Assembly (NCBI RefSeq): GCF_002086485.1
Contig: NZ_MVHF01000014.1
Coordinates: forward strand, 79,127-143,126
DNA: 64,000 nucleotides
DNA from: Mycobacterium aquaticum
GTDB taxonomy: Bacteria > Actinomycetota > Actinomycetes > Mycobacteriales > Mycobacteriaceae
Direction: 5' to 3'
A program made the translations under genes and the position numbers. The notes below the pieces were generated by a model. It saw nothing but the letters and a program-made list of their open reading frames with translations, was not told where the DNA came from and did not search any database. Below, one piece after another: positions 24,604-33,100 of this stretch; the first letter of the stretch is position 1, and every line of letters starts with the position of its first letter.

Positions 24604-26175
24604 TCATCGGAAAAATGTCCCCGTCCTGTCCTCGTCATAGTATTCAAGCGTCAGCTTGTCACCGGCGAACGTCGCCTTGGAAACCGTTCCGGGCGGCGCG
24701 TTCTCGGTGACGAACATGAACGTGAAGACGTCACCGTCCCAATGGTCGAGTGGTACCCACAACTTCGACCCGAGCGCCAGCATCAGCTTGCCGTCGGCTT
24801 CGGTGACGGTCGCGGGACCCCAGTAGTCGTTGCGGTACACCCCGGTGTATGCCGAAAGTGGTTTGGCTGGAGTCGGATTGGCCGGTGGTCGATTGCCCAC
24901 GAGAGCACCCTCGGGGGCATCCATCGGCGCGAAGGCGTCGGCGTAAAGCTTGCGCCAATCCTCGCGGACCTCGCCGAATTGCACGAGGTCGGCGAACTCG
25001 GCGGTCAGTGTCTCGGGGACACCCACGGGGGTGGAGTTGGTCAGCGCGATGATGGCGACGTCAGCGGACGGGATGATGAGGAAGTTGGTGGCCGCACCGA
25101 GGTCGAAACCGCCGGAATGGCTGAGCTGCATGCGGGCCGCCGAGGTCGAGTTGACGTTGAATCCGTAACCGTAGAAGCCGGACCGCATGGCCGGTTCGGT
25201 GGCCGGGGCCGAGACCACCTGCGGCGTGACGGCCGGCAACAGCGCCTTCCCGTCGACGATCTGATGCCCCTCGAAGCTCCCGTTGGCCAGCACCATCGTC
25301 AACCAGCGGGCCATGTCGTTGACCGATGAGCTGGCCCCACCGGCCGGCGACTGCGCGTCGGCGTCACGCACGTAGTCGGGCTCGTACCGGTCACCGATCC
25401 GGATGTGCCCGACGGCGCGGTCCGGCCGGGCTGCGTAATCGGCGAAACGTGAACTCGTCGCATTCATCCCAAGCGGGCGGTACAGCACGTCCTGCGAGAG
25501 GTCCTCCCAGCTCTTGCCCGCGGCGCTGGCGACCGCCTCGGCACCGGCGGTCAAGCCGAAGTTGGTGTAGGCGTACGAGGCCCGAAACGGCGCCAACGGC
25601 AGCAAGCGCAGCTTGTCGAGCACCGCCCGGCGGTCATAACCCAGGTCTTCGAGTCGGTCGCCGGCGTGATCGGGCAGCCCGGATCGGTGGGCGAACATGT
25701 CACCGACCGTGACCAGGCGGGTGGTGGTGGGATCGGACAGTGCGAACCACGGGAGCTTCGAGACGATCGGGGTGTCCCAGCTGATCGCCCCGACCCCGAC
25801 CTGGTGCGCGACGACCGTGGCCGACAGTGATTTGGACAGCGACGCCAGTTGGAACACCGTGTCGGCGTCGACCCGGTTGTCCGGACCGTCACCTTTACGC
25901 ACATCCCGCACGCCGAAGCCCTTGGCGTACACAGTCTTTCCCCCGTGCACCACGGCCACGGCGAGGCCGGGTATGCCCGACGAGCGCATGAGTTCGTCGG
26001 CGATGCCGTCGAGTTTGTCCACCGCCTTGGTGACGGCGTCGTCCGGCAGCGGCAAAGCAGGCACCAGCGGTGGCGGCACGTCGCTGAGGTGTTGGGCCGG
26101 TGGCGTCGATCCGGTGCAGCCGGTGATCAGCGCCAGGCCGAACGCGAGGCCGGCGAACGCGCGAAAGGTGTTCAC
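24604..26175 (-). CDS. beta-lactamase-family serine hydrolase, lipoprotein (Rv0907-like)
   Basis: A ~523-aa exported class-C-type serine hydrolase. GTG 26175 begins VNTFRAFAGLAFGLALITGC, a lipoprotein signal with lipobox LITGC. The catalytic SxxK is SLSK in FQLASLSKSLSATVV, and the second motif YTN is in YAYTNFGLTAGA. A ~120-residue C-terminal extension follows the hydrolase domain. Such proteins are esterases, peptidases or cell-wall enzymes and seldom true beta-lactamases. ATG 26208 would add 11 residues and is possible. Synteny with Rv0907 (532 aa as I recall) between Rv0906 and ctpE is conserved. Confidence 0.87.
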   Translation of the reverse strand: MNTFRAFAGLAFGLALITGCTGSTPPAQHLSDVPPPLVPALPLPDDAVTKAVDKLDGIADELMRSSGIPGLAVAVVHGGKTVYAKGFGVRDVRKGDGPDNRVDADTVFQLASLSKSLSATVVAHQVGVGAISWDTPIVSKLPWFALSDPTTTRLVTVGDMFAHRSGLPDHAGDRLEDLGYDRRAVLDKLRLLPLAPFRASYAYTNFGLTAGAEAVASAAGKSWEDLSQDVLYRPLGMNATSSRFADYAARPDRAVGHIRIGDRYEPDYVRDADAQSPAGGASSSVNDMARWLTMVLANGSFEGHQIVDGKALLPAVTPQVVSAPATEPAMRSGFYGYGFNVNSTSAARMQLSHSGGFDLGAATNFLIIPSADVAIIALTNSTPVGVPETLTAEFADLVQFGEVREDWRKLYADAFAPMDAPEGALVGNRPPANPTPAKPLSAYTGVYRNDYWGPATVTEADGKLMLALGSKLWVPLDHWDGDVFTFMFVTENAPPGTVSKATFAGDKLTLEYYDEDRTGTFFR

Positions 26176-26186
26176 AGCACGCGAGT

Positions 26187-26208
26187 ATGCCCGCAAATCT
26201 GCGGGCAT
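26187..26208. terminator. 9-bp perfect hairpin between the MBL and hydrolase genes
   Basis: ATGCCCGCA and TGCGGGCAT pair exactly around AATC. It begins 14 bases after the MBL gene stop and ends 11 bases before the chosen hydrolase start. It could act as a weak intrinsic terminator or attenuator separating two otherwise adjacent same-strand genes. Confidence 0.5.
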
Positions 26209-26222
26209 TCGGGGCAATGGCG

Positions 26223-27329
26223 TTACAGCTGCCACCACGGGTCCAGCGCGGGCGACTGGTGATCGACCCGCTGGCCCGGCCGTGGCACCGCCACCTGGAC
26301 CCCCGCCGGATCGGCAGCGGCCAGCAACCGCTGCACCGGCTCGGCCCAGGGATGCGGCGCCAGCCGGAACGTGGCCCAGTGCACCGGCACCAGCAGCCCG
26401 GACTCCGTGACGTCCAAGTGCGCGCGCACCGCCTCCTCCGGGTTCATGTGGATGTCCGGCCAGGCCGGGTGATAGGCCCCGATCGGCAGCAGGGTGAGGT
26501 CGAAAGGCCCATGGTCCGAACCGATCTCGGCGAAACTCTTGGTGTAGCCGGTATCGCCGCCGAAGAACGCACGGTGCCGGGGTCCGGCGATCACCCAGGA
26601 CGCCCACAGCGTGGTGTTGCGGCGCAGCGTTCGGCCCGAGAAGTGCCGGGCGGGCGTGCACACCAGCGTGAGCTCACCGATGCGATGGCTTTCGTTCCAG
26701 TCCAGCTCGACGATGCGTGCCTCCGGGATGCCCCACTTGCGCAGGTGCGCGCCGATCCCGAGCGGCACCACGAACGGTGCGCGCTGCGTGCGGGCCAACC
26801 CGATGACGGTCTCGATGTCGAGATGGTCGTAGTGGTCGTGGCTGATCAGCACCGCGTCGATGGCCGGCAGTTCGTCCAGGGCCACGGGCGGTTCATGCAG
26901 CCGCTGCGGACCGACGACCCGCGACGGTGAGCAACGTTGGCTCCAGATCGGATCGGCCAGCACCCGGTACCCGTCGACCTCGACGAGCACGCTGGAGTGG
27001 CCGTACCAGGACACCGCGCACTCCCCCGCGGGCCCGTCGTCCGGGGCGGCCAGCGGGATCGGGCCGCCGGGCCAGCTGGCGCCCCGCGAACCGATCATCT
27101 CCCGCAGCAGCAGGCGCCGCTCCTCGCGGCCCATGCTGATGCCCGGCGACGCCGGTTCGATGTTGACGAACGCGCCGCCCGCGTACTGCGGCGACCGCTG
27201 GGCGACCGGCCGGATCGCCCGGGTGCCTGCGCCCACCGCCGCCGAGGTGCCACTGAGTGCACGCACCAGCCAACCCCCGGCGAGCAGCGACGCCGACCGG
27301 ACCCCGAACCGCAGGGCAGCGCGCAGCAC
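26223..27329 (-). CDS. MBL-fold metallo-hydrolase (NAPE-PLD-like, Rv0906 homologue)
   Basis: A 368-aa metallo-beta-lactamase-fold protein. The metal motif is SHDHYDHLDIE (HxHxDH), with later ligands in CTPARHFSGR, FFGGDTGYTKSF and VPVHWATFRL. It resembles the NAPE-PLD/UlaG-like group. The M. tuberculosis homologue Rv0906 is listed as an outer-membrane-associated protein; the first ~35 residues here are hydrophobic and could be an anchor. GTG 27329 lies one base after the echA6 stop, so the two are translationally coupled. Confidence 0.87.
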   Translation of the reverse strand: MLRAALRFGVRSASLLAGGWLVRALSGTSAAVGAGTRAIRPVAQRSPQYAGGAFVNIEPASPGISMGREERRLLLREMIGSRGASWPGGPIPLAAPDDGPAGECAVSWYGHSSVLVEVDGYRVLADPIWSQRCSPSRVVGPQRLHEPPVALDELPAIDAVLISHDHYDHLDIETVIGLARTQRAPFVVPLGIGAHLRKWGIPEARIVELDWNESHRIGELTLVCTPARHFSGRTLRRNTTLWASWVIAGPRHRAFFGGDTGYTKSFAEIGSDHGPFDLTLLPIGAYHPAWPDIHMNPEEAVRAHLDVTESGLLVPVHWATFRLAPHPWAEPVQRLLAAADPAGVQVAVPRPGQRVDHQSPALDPWWQL

Positions 27330-27330
27330 C

Positions 27331-28065
27331 TCAGGCCCCGGTGAAGTTCGGCGGCCGCTTCTGCAGCCGGGCCACCTGCGCCTCGATCACGTCGTTGCTG
27401 GACCACGCCTTGTCGAACAGTTCCTTGTGCTCGGGCCACTGGTCTTCGTAGGCACCGTCGTCGTTGAGCACCCGCTTGGCGTGCTGTAGGGCCAGCGGCG
27501 CGAACCCGGCGATCTCGGCGGCCCACTTCTGCGCGTCGGCCAGCGTGCCGATGCGGTTGGCCATACCGGTCTGCAGCGCCGTCTCGGCGGTGAGCTTCTC
27601 GGCGGCCAGCAGCATGCCGCGAGCCCGGCCGTAGCCGACCAGCGACGTCAGCCGACGGATACTCCAGTTGTCAAGCGCCAGACCGTATTTGGCTACAGGA
27701 AACTGGAAGTACGCGCTGGCGTCCACCACGCGTAGATCGCAGATCATGGACAGGATGACCCCGGCGCCGATCGCCGGGCCGTTGATCGCGCCGATGACGG
27801 GCACCGGAGTCTTGTCGATCGCGAGATTCAACGCCAGGGCCTTGTCCGGCAGCTTCTCGGCCATGCCCGTCGCGTCAGTCAGGTCTGCGCCCGAGCTGAA
27901 CACGTGCCCCGCGCCGGTCAACACGATCGCGCGGACATCCTCAGTGGCGGCCTTCTCCACTGCTTCGCGCAGGCTGTCGACGAGTTCGCAGTTCAGCGCG
28001 TTGCGCCGCTCCGGGCGCTGCAGTTCCAGGGTCAGGACATTGCCGTCCCGGGTGACACCAATCAT
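27331..28065 (-). CDS. echA6: EchA6, enoyl-CoA-hydratase-like acyl-CoA carrier
   Basis: A 244-aa crotonase-fold protein, matching the ~243 aa recalled for Rv0905. LQRPERRNALN and FSSGADLTD form the CoA-binding and oxyanion regions. The two glutamates used by true hydratases are absent: the segment aligned to the first reads GAGVILSM and that for the second reads FPVAKYG. This fits published work describing EchA6 as a non-catalytic protein that hands long-chain acyl-CoA to FAS-II for mycolic acid synthesis and is an antitubercular drug target. It heads the operon echA6-MBL and diverges from accD3 across only 26 bases. Confidence 0.9.
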   Translation of the reverse strand: MIGVTRDGNVLTLELQRPERRNALNCELVDSLREAVEKAATEDVRAIVLTGAGHVFSSGADLTDATGMAEKLPDKALALNLAIDKTPVPVIGAINGPAIGAGVILSMICDLRVVDASAYFQFPVAKYGLALDNWSIRRLTSLVGYGRARGMLLAAEKLTAETALQTGMANRIGTLADAQKWAAEIAGFAPLALQHAKRVLNDDGAYEDQWPEHKELFDKAWSSNDVIEAQVARLQKRPPNFTGA

Positions 28066-28075
28066 GTCGCCAGCC

Positions 28076-28081
28076 TATATA
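28076..28081 (+). promoter_or_regulatory. possible -10 element for accD3 (short or leaderless transcript)
   Basis: TATATA lies 10 bases before the accD3 GTG in the 26-base gap to the divergent echA6. A TSS about seven bases after the hexamer would fall almost at the GTG, implying a leaderless mRNA, which is common in mycobacteria. No -35 box or ribosome site is obvious. Confidence 0.4.
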
Positions 28082-28091
28082 CGCTCACCGT

Positions 28092-29552
28092 GTGAGTCGT
28101 GCCGTGGCACTACGTGACGCCGTCCTGGACACCGGGTCGTTCCGCAGCTGGGACGGCCCTCCGCTTCAGATAGCGACGTCGGAGTCCTACCGATCCGAAC
28201 TGGACGCCGCGGCCGCCCGCAGCGGCCTCGACGAGTCGGTGATCACCGGCGAAGGCACCGTGTTCGGCCGCCGCGTCGCGGTCCTGGCCTGTGAGTTCGA
28301 CTTCCTCGCCGGGTCGATCGGGGTGGCCGCCGCAGAACGCATCACCGCCGCGGTCGCGCGCGCGACCGCCGAGGGACTGCCGTTGCTGGCCTCGCCGAGT
28401 TCGGGCGGCACCCGGATGCAGGAGGGCACCGTTGCGTTCCTGCAGATGGTCAAGATCGCCGCCGCCGTCGAGCTGCACAAGCGGGCCCACCTGCCCTACA
28501 TCGTCTATCTGCGCCACCCCACCACCGGCGGGGTGTTCGCGTCGTGGGGGTCGCTGGGCCACGTCACCGCCGCCGAACCGGGCGCGCTGATCGGATTCCT
28601 CGGTCCCCGCGTCTACGAGCAGCTCTACGGCGAAAAGTTCCCGGCGGGTGTGCAGACTGCGGAGAACCTGTTCCAGCACGGCGTCATCGACGGCGTCGTG
28701 CCGGTCGATGCGCTGCGCTCGGTGCTGCACCGCACCCTGACGGTGATGTGCGACTCCCCCACGGCCCCGCCCCCCGAACCACCTCCTGCCGGGCCGCGCG
28801 ACGTGCCTGCCTGGGATTCGGTCACCGCGTCACGACGGTCCGACCGCCCCGGTGCCGAGTACGTGCTCAAGCACGGTGCGACCGACCGCGTGCTGCTGTC
28901 GGGGACCGGTGGAGGTTCGGGGCAGATGCTGCTGGCGCTGGCCCGGTTCGGCGGGCAGCCCGCCGTCGTGCTCGGCCAGCAGCGCATCGGCATGGTCGGC
29001 CCGGCGGCGCTGCGTGAGGCGCGCCGCGGCATGGCGCTGGCAGCCGACCTGCGCCTGCCGCTGGTGTCGATGATCGACACCGCGGGCCCGGCGTTGTCGG
29101 CCGAGGCAGAAGAGGGTGGCCTGGCCGGTGAGATCGCCCGCTGTCTGGCCGAATTGGTGACGCTGGACGTGCCGACGGTGTCAGTGCTGCTCGGCCAGGG
29201 CAGTGGCGGCCCGGCACTGGCGATGGTGCCCGCCGACCGCGTGCTGGCCGCCGCCAACGGCTGGCTGGCCCCACTACCACCTGAGGGGGCCAGCGCCATC
29301 GTCTTCCGCGATACCGCCCATGCCCCGGAATTGTCTGCTGCACAAGGCATTCGGGCCGCCGATCTGCTGCGCAACGGCATCGTCGACGCCATCGTGGCCG
29401 AGCAGCCCGATGCCGCAGATGAACCCGAGGAGTTCACCGCTCGCTTGTCGGCGAGCATCGCAGGCGAACTGCACCGGCTGCGCACGGTGCCCGACGCCGA
29501 ACGTATCGGCATGCGGCTGCACCGCTACCGGCGGATCGGGCTGCCGGGCTGA
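28092..29552 (+). CDS. accD3: acetyl/propionyl-CoA carboxylase carboxyltransferase subunit AccD3
   Basis: A 486-aa carboxyltransferase with N- and C-terminal crotonase-like halves: SPSSGGTRMQEGTVAFLQMV with the oxyanion glycines, TTGGVFASWGSLGHV, and in the second half MIDTAGPALSAEAEEGG and LLGQGSGGPALAMVPAD. It would transfer carboxyl from biotin to an acyl-CoA. The size and the position next to echA6 match Rv0904c. No zinc-ribbon of the AccD type is seen at the N-terminus. The start is GTG 28092. Confidence 0.87.
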   Translation: MSRAVALRDAVLDTGSFRSWDGPPLQIATSESYRSELDAAAARSGLDESVITGEGTVFGRRVAVLACEFDFLAGSIGVAAAERITAAVARATAEGLPLLASPSSGGTRMQEGTVAFLQMVKIAAAVELHKRAHLPYIVYLRHPTTGGVFASWGSLGHVTAAEPGALIGFLGPRVYEQLYGEKFPAGVQTAENLFQHGVIDGVVPVDALRSVLHRTLTVMCDSPTAPPPEPPPAGPRDVPAWDSVTASRRSDRPGAEYVLKHGATDRVLLSGTGGGSGQMLLALARFGGQPAVVLGQQRIGMVGPAALREARRGMALAADLRLPLVSMIDTAGPALSAEAEEGGLAGEIARCLAELVTLDVPTVSVLLGQGSGGPALAMVPADRVLAAANGWLAPLPPEGASAIVFRDTAHAPELSAAQGIRAADLLRNGIVDAIVAEQPDAADEPEEFTARLSASIAGELHRLRTVPDAERIGMRLHRYRRIGLPG

Positions 29553-29596
29553 CGTTCGCGTTCGTGACGCAGTGGCATCCTGGGGTGGTGGAGCCG

Positions 29597-30280
29597 ATGC
29601 TGCAGTTCGCCGGGAACTTCTGGTGGCTGATCTTTCCGCTCGGCGGCGCGATCGGTGGCGGGATCAAGGCGGTCGCCGCGGCCAACGAACGCCGCGCCGA
29701 GCGGCGGCTGGAGCGCTACCGGATCAAGCAACAGACCAAGATCGAGCTGGCCCGCGCCGCAGGCAACGCGAAGATGACGGACGCCGCCGCGCAGCGGGAA
29801 CTCAAGAAGCTGCTCGAACAGCACGACAGCACCAACGCCCGGTGGCTGGACTACGAGATGGACATCGCCAAGCTGCTGGATTTTCCGCTGATGACAGATA
29901 TGCGGGAGCCGCTGACCATCGCGTTCCACAAGGCACGCAGCCGCGCCGAGTGGCTGCGTCCCGACAAACTCGAGGACATGCTCGGCGACCGCGAGGCGCA
30001 ATTGGAGTATCGCGACGCCGTGCACGAATACACCTCGGCCTTCGACGTCGCCGAGGCCGAGGCCATTCGGCGGCGGCGCAGCGACTTCTCCCCCGAGGAC
30101 CAGGAACGGCTGGCCCGCGCCCAGCAGCTGCTGAGGCTGGCCTCCGACGCGGCCGCCACGCCCCAGGAGCGGCAGAACGCCTACAGCAAGGCCCGCCGCG
30201 AGCTCGACGGGTTGTTCGTGCTGCCTGCCAGCGCGCGGGCGGCCATCGAGCGTGGGATCGCCGGCGAACTCGAAGCGTGA
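29597..30280 (+). CDS. hypothetical protein with N-terminal membrane segment and coiled coil
   Basis: About 227 aa. A single hydrophobic segment (NFWWLIFPLGGAIGGGIKAV) near the N-terminus is followed by long Arg/Glu/Ala-rich stretches (RRAERRLERYRIKQQTKIEL; EYTSAFDVAEAEAIRRRRSD) that should form coiled coils on the cytoplasmic side. I use ATG 29597, nine bases after GGGGTG; GTG 29564 gives an 11-residue longer form. It follows accD3 by 44 bases on the same strand. I do not recognise a characterised family. Confidence 0.7.
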   Translation: MLQFAGNFWWLIFPLGGAIGGGIKAVAAANERRAERRLERYRIKQQTKIELARAAGNAKMTDAAAQRELKKLLEQHDSTNARWLDYEMDIAKLLDFPLMTDMREPLTIAFHKARSRAEWLRPDKLEDMLGDREAQLEYRDAVHEYTSAFDVAEAEAIRRRRSDFSPEDQERLARAQQLLRLASDAAATPQERQNAYSKARRELDGLFVLPASARAAIERGIAGELEA

Positions 30281-30287
30281 ACGCGCC

Positions 30288-30734
30288 TCAGGCCACCGCC
30301 AGGGCCGTGAGCAACGACCCTGCGGTGACCAGGTCCAGCGGCAGCCGCAACAGGCTGAGCCGGGTCCAGCGCAGCGCCGCGGACTCGTCGACCTCGACCG
30401 GATCGGCCTTCTCGAAGGCGACCGCCTTGGGCACGAAGTAGAGCAGCGACCAGATCCGCGTCACGGCGTGGCTGACCAGCGCGACCAGCAGCGCGGTCCG
30501 GACGGCGGCGTCACCCCACGCGGCGACGATGGCGACGATGAGAACCAGTTCGAAGAGGCTGTGTGCCGGAACCCAGAACCGTCGGCGCGAGATGCCGCCG
30601 TTGCGGGCCTGGATGATGCCGGGCCGCTGCGGCCAGGCCGGATCGACCACCAGCTTTTCGTAGAGGCCGCCGCCCACGAGAACACAGGCGAGCAGCGTTG
30701 CGATAGCGATCAGGACGAGTGCCGGGATCCCCAC
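30288..30734 (-). CDS. DUF1772-like four-helix membrane protein
   Basis: A 148-aa membrane protein with about four hydrophobic spans. GLYEKLVVDPAWPQRPGII and a VPAHSLFELVLIV segment give it the look of the DUF1772 group, though I assign this only tentatively. The start GTG 30734 lies inside the 3' end of the Met/His-rich membrane gene (25-base overlap), so it should be the last gene of the copper amine oxidase operon. The function is unknown. Confidence 0.65.
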   Translation of the reverse strand: MGIPALVLIAIATLLACVLVGGGLYEKLVVDPAWPQRPGIIQARNGGISRRRFWVPAHSLFELVLIVAIVAAWGDAAVRTALLVALVSHAVTRIWSLLYFVPKAVAFEKADPVEVDESAALRWTRLSLLRLPLDLVTAGSLLTALAVA

Positions 30735-31150
30735 GCATTCCGATTATCCAGCGAGATCGCGTCGAGCGAGCGGCGCCGAGTGCGGTACGCCAGCACCACA
30801 GCGGCGATGACGACCTCGACCAGCGCCAACACGGTCGCCATCGCCATCGGGTCCACTGCGGCCGATGGTGCCGACGGGACGCCAACGCCGTGGTGATGCC
30901 CAGGCATCGGCATGTGCAGCGCGATCATCGCGAGGTTCATCAGGGCCACCGCACACCACACCCCCAGAGACCCGCGCAACCACAGATCCCGCGCGCAGAA
31001 CAGGCACGCGATCATCATCGCGACCATGGTGGCCATCATCGCGGGGTTGGCCGCATGGCCCAGCAGCACGCCGTGCAGAGCCGCCGAGCAGGCAGCCAGC
31101 ACGGCGCACGCCCGCCGTCCGAGGACAGCGGGCGTGCGACCGATGGACAT
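30710..31150 (-). CDS. Met/His-rich membrane protein beside the copper amine oxidase
   Basis: A 146-aa integral membrane protein with four hydrophobic segments. MMATMVAMMIACLFCARDLW and ALHMPMPGHHHGVGVPS, followed by DPMAMATVL, put many Met, Cys and His residues at membrane borders, a pattern typical of copper-handling proteins. It begins 3 bases after the stop of the copper amine oxidase and must be co-transcribed with it. A role in delivering copper to the oxidase is an attractive inference, but no family is recognised. Confidence 0.68.
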   Translation of the reverse strand: MSIGRTPAVLGRRACAVLAACSAALHGVLLGHAANPAMMATMVAMMIACLFCARDLWLRGSLGVWCAVALMNLAMIALHMPMPGHHHGVGVPSAPSAAVDPMAMATVLALVEVVIAAVVLAYRTRRRSLDAISLDNRNAWGSRHSS

Positions 31151-31153
31151 GAC

Positions 31154-33100
31154 CTAATCCTCGCAGCAGTGCGACTTCGGCGCGGCCGGAACGTTGAGAG
31201 CGGGATTGCGATCGAAGAACGACACCGGCTTGAGCTTGAACCCGGCGTAGTCCACCGGCATCACGGGCCAATCCTCGGGCCGCGGGAAGTGCGTCAGCCC
31301 GAAGGTGTGCCACAGCACGATGTCCTCGTTCTCGATATCGCGGTCGCCTGCGACGAAGGCCGGCAGGCCGTCCCCGCCCGGATGCTGGTTGACCAGGTGG
31401 CCGGCCGGGTACCGCTGGGCCGGATCGTATTTCGTCACCCACAGATGCTTGGTGGTGAACGCGGCCCGCGCGGCCACCGAGCTCGACGGGTCGGCCAACA
31501 GCGTGGGCTGCCCTTCCGGGTACAGCGCGTAGGAGACGTTCTGGCCCAGTCGGTTCTGCTTGTTCGGGTTGACGATGTGCCAGACGCGGGCCTTGAGATT
31601 GTCGGCCGTGCGCATCGCGCCCAACTCGTGGGTCAGCTTCGTCTTCTGCTGTGTGAACCCGTTGCCCCACGGGTTGTCGGGGCCCATCGGCGCGGCGACG
31701 GCGTCGACCTCCTCGACGGTGTTGGCATGCCCGTCGACGGCCATGTCCAGCCGGGCCGAGAAGAGGTGCTGGTGATACGGCGCACCCAGCCCGGGCGCCA
31801 GTTCCGAGGCAAATCTGTCGGGCGCCCGGTAGCCCGAGGCGAACACGACACCGGTGGCCTTGACCTCCATCTCGATGGTGCCGTCGAGGTAGAGGTACCA
31901 GTAGAAGCCGTAGTCGTAGTTGCCGATGGTCAAGAAGAACGAGATCACCAGGCGCCGCGACCGGCGGACCTCGGACATGCCGTTGAACATGTCGACGTGC
32001 TTCCACAGCACGCCGTAGTCCTCCTCATGCAGGCAGATGGCGTTCTTGATCAGCCGCGGCTCGCAGTGCTCATCGGCGATGGTGACGTCGAAGTACTTGA
32101 TCTCACCGAGGCAATCGCAGCCCAGCTCAAGGGAATTCGTGTACCGGGCGAACATGTACTCGCCCTGGTCGAAGTAGTTGATCCAGTACCGCGACGGCGA
32201 CGGGTGCGCGTAGGGCACCACCATCTCGGCGATCGACGCGCGGTAGATCACCGGGCGCTCGGCATCGCCGTCCTTGAGCGAGAGCTGGTGCAGCGTCAGA
32301 CCCTCGCGGACGTCGAAGCCGAACCGGAACGACCAATCCGCCCAGGTGATCTTGTTGCCGTCGACGGTGAAGCTGGGGCCCTCAGGCTGGGTGATCTCGA
32401 TGGGCTTGAGGTCGGTGCGGGTCGGTGTCGCGTGCGGTGCGGCATCCCACTCCGACCGCTCACCGGGGAAGGGCAGCTCATCGTGATCGACGACCGACAT
32501 GACTGACTTGGCCGTGAGGTCGATATGGGCGACGACGCCGTCGATCGGGTGTCCCCACGGCAGGTCGGCCTCGTCGAACTGGTAGAAGCCCAGCACGCGT
32601 GCTACCCGCTTGCCCACCTCGTCCTCGTGGCCGAATGCCCCGGCCGACAAGGGAAGTGCGCGCACCTTCTCCGGTTCCAGGCCGCGCTTGCGCATCGCGG
32701 CCAGCCACTCGTCGCACTGCAGCAGGATCGCTTCGACATCGCCGAATTCCTCGTCGAGAACCGGAACCTGGCCGTCGGTCACCGGATCGACGTCGTGGCG
32801 GTACACGATCTGCCCTTCGGTGATCGACACGATCAGGTCGGTGCCCTGACCGCTGTCGCGGTCCAGCATGATGACCCTGGCGCGGCGCTCGATCGGATCG
32901 CCTGGCGTGAACGACAGCACGACGCTCTTGTGCGGTTCCTCCAACGCGGCGTAGACGAACCGGCCGCTCTCCCCCAGCAGTCCGTTCTCGTCGATGATGC
33001 GGCGCACAGCGCGGATCTCGTCGGCGCTGAGCGGGGTCAGCGGATGGTCGGGCGCGGCAACGGCGGAATCGGTGCCTGCCCTCTCTACGGTTGCGGTCAT
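31154..33100 (-). CDS. copper-containing primary amine oxidase
   Basis: A 648-aa TPQ amine oxidase. The cofactor tyrosine is the first Tyr of NYDYGFYW (about residue 395), self-processed to topaquinone. The copper ligands are the two histidines of YHQHLFSARLD and a third in WHTFGLTHFPRPEDW. The catalytic-base region is NYFDQGEYMF and NSLELGCDCLGEI. It strongly resembles the Arthrobacter phenylethylamine oxidase. It oxidises primary amines to aldehydes with release of ammonia and hydrogen peroxide. It has no export signal. ATG 33100 overlaps the permease stop. The neighbouring phenylacetaldehyde-dehydrogenase-like ALDH suggests phenylethylamine or tyramine as substrate. Confidence 0.93.
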   Translation of the reverse strand: MTATVERAGTDSAVAAPDHPLTPLSADEIRAVRRIIDENGLLGESGRFVYAALEEPHKSVVLSFTPGDPIERRARVIMLDRDSGQGTDLIVSITEGQIVYRHDVDPVTDGQVPVLDEEFGDVEAILLQCDEWLAAMRKRGLEPEKVRALPLSAGAFGHEDEVGKRVARVLGFYQFDEADLPWGHPIDGVVAHIDLTAKSVMSVVDHDELPFPGERSEWDAAPHATPTRTDLKPIEITQPEGPSFTVDGNKITWADWSFRFGFDVREGLTLHQLSLKDGDAERPVIYRASIAEMVVPYAHPSPSRYWINYFDQGEYMFARYTNSLELGCDCLGEIKYFDVTIADEHCEPRLIKNAICLHEEDYGVLWKHVDMFNGMSEVRRSRRLVISFFLTIGNYDYGFYWYLYLDGTIEMEVKATGVVFASGYRAPDRFASELAPGLGAPYHQHLFSARLDMAVDGHANTVEEVDAVAAPMGPDNPWGNGFTQQKTKLTHELGAMRTADNLKARVWHIVNPNKQNRLGQNVSYALYPEGQPTLLADPSSSVAARAAFTTKHLWVTKYDPAQRYPAGHLVNQHPGGDGLPAFVAGDRDIENEDIVLWHTFGLTHFPRPEDWPVMPVDYAGFKLKPVSFFDRNPALNVPAAPKSHCCED

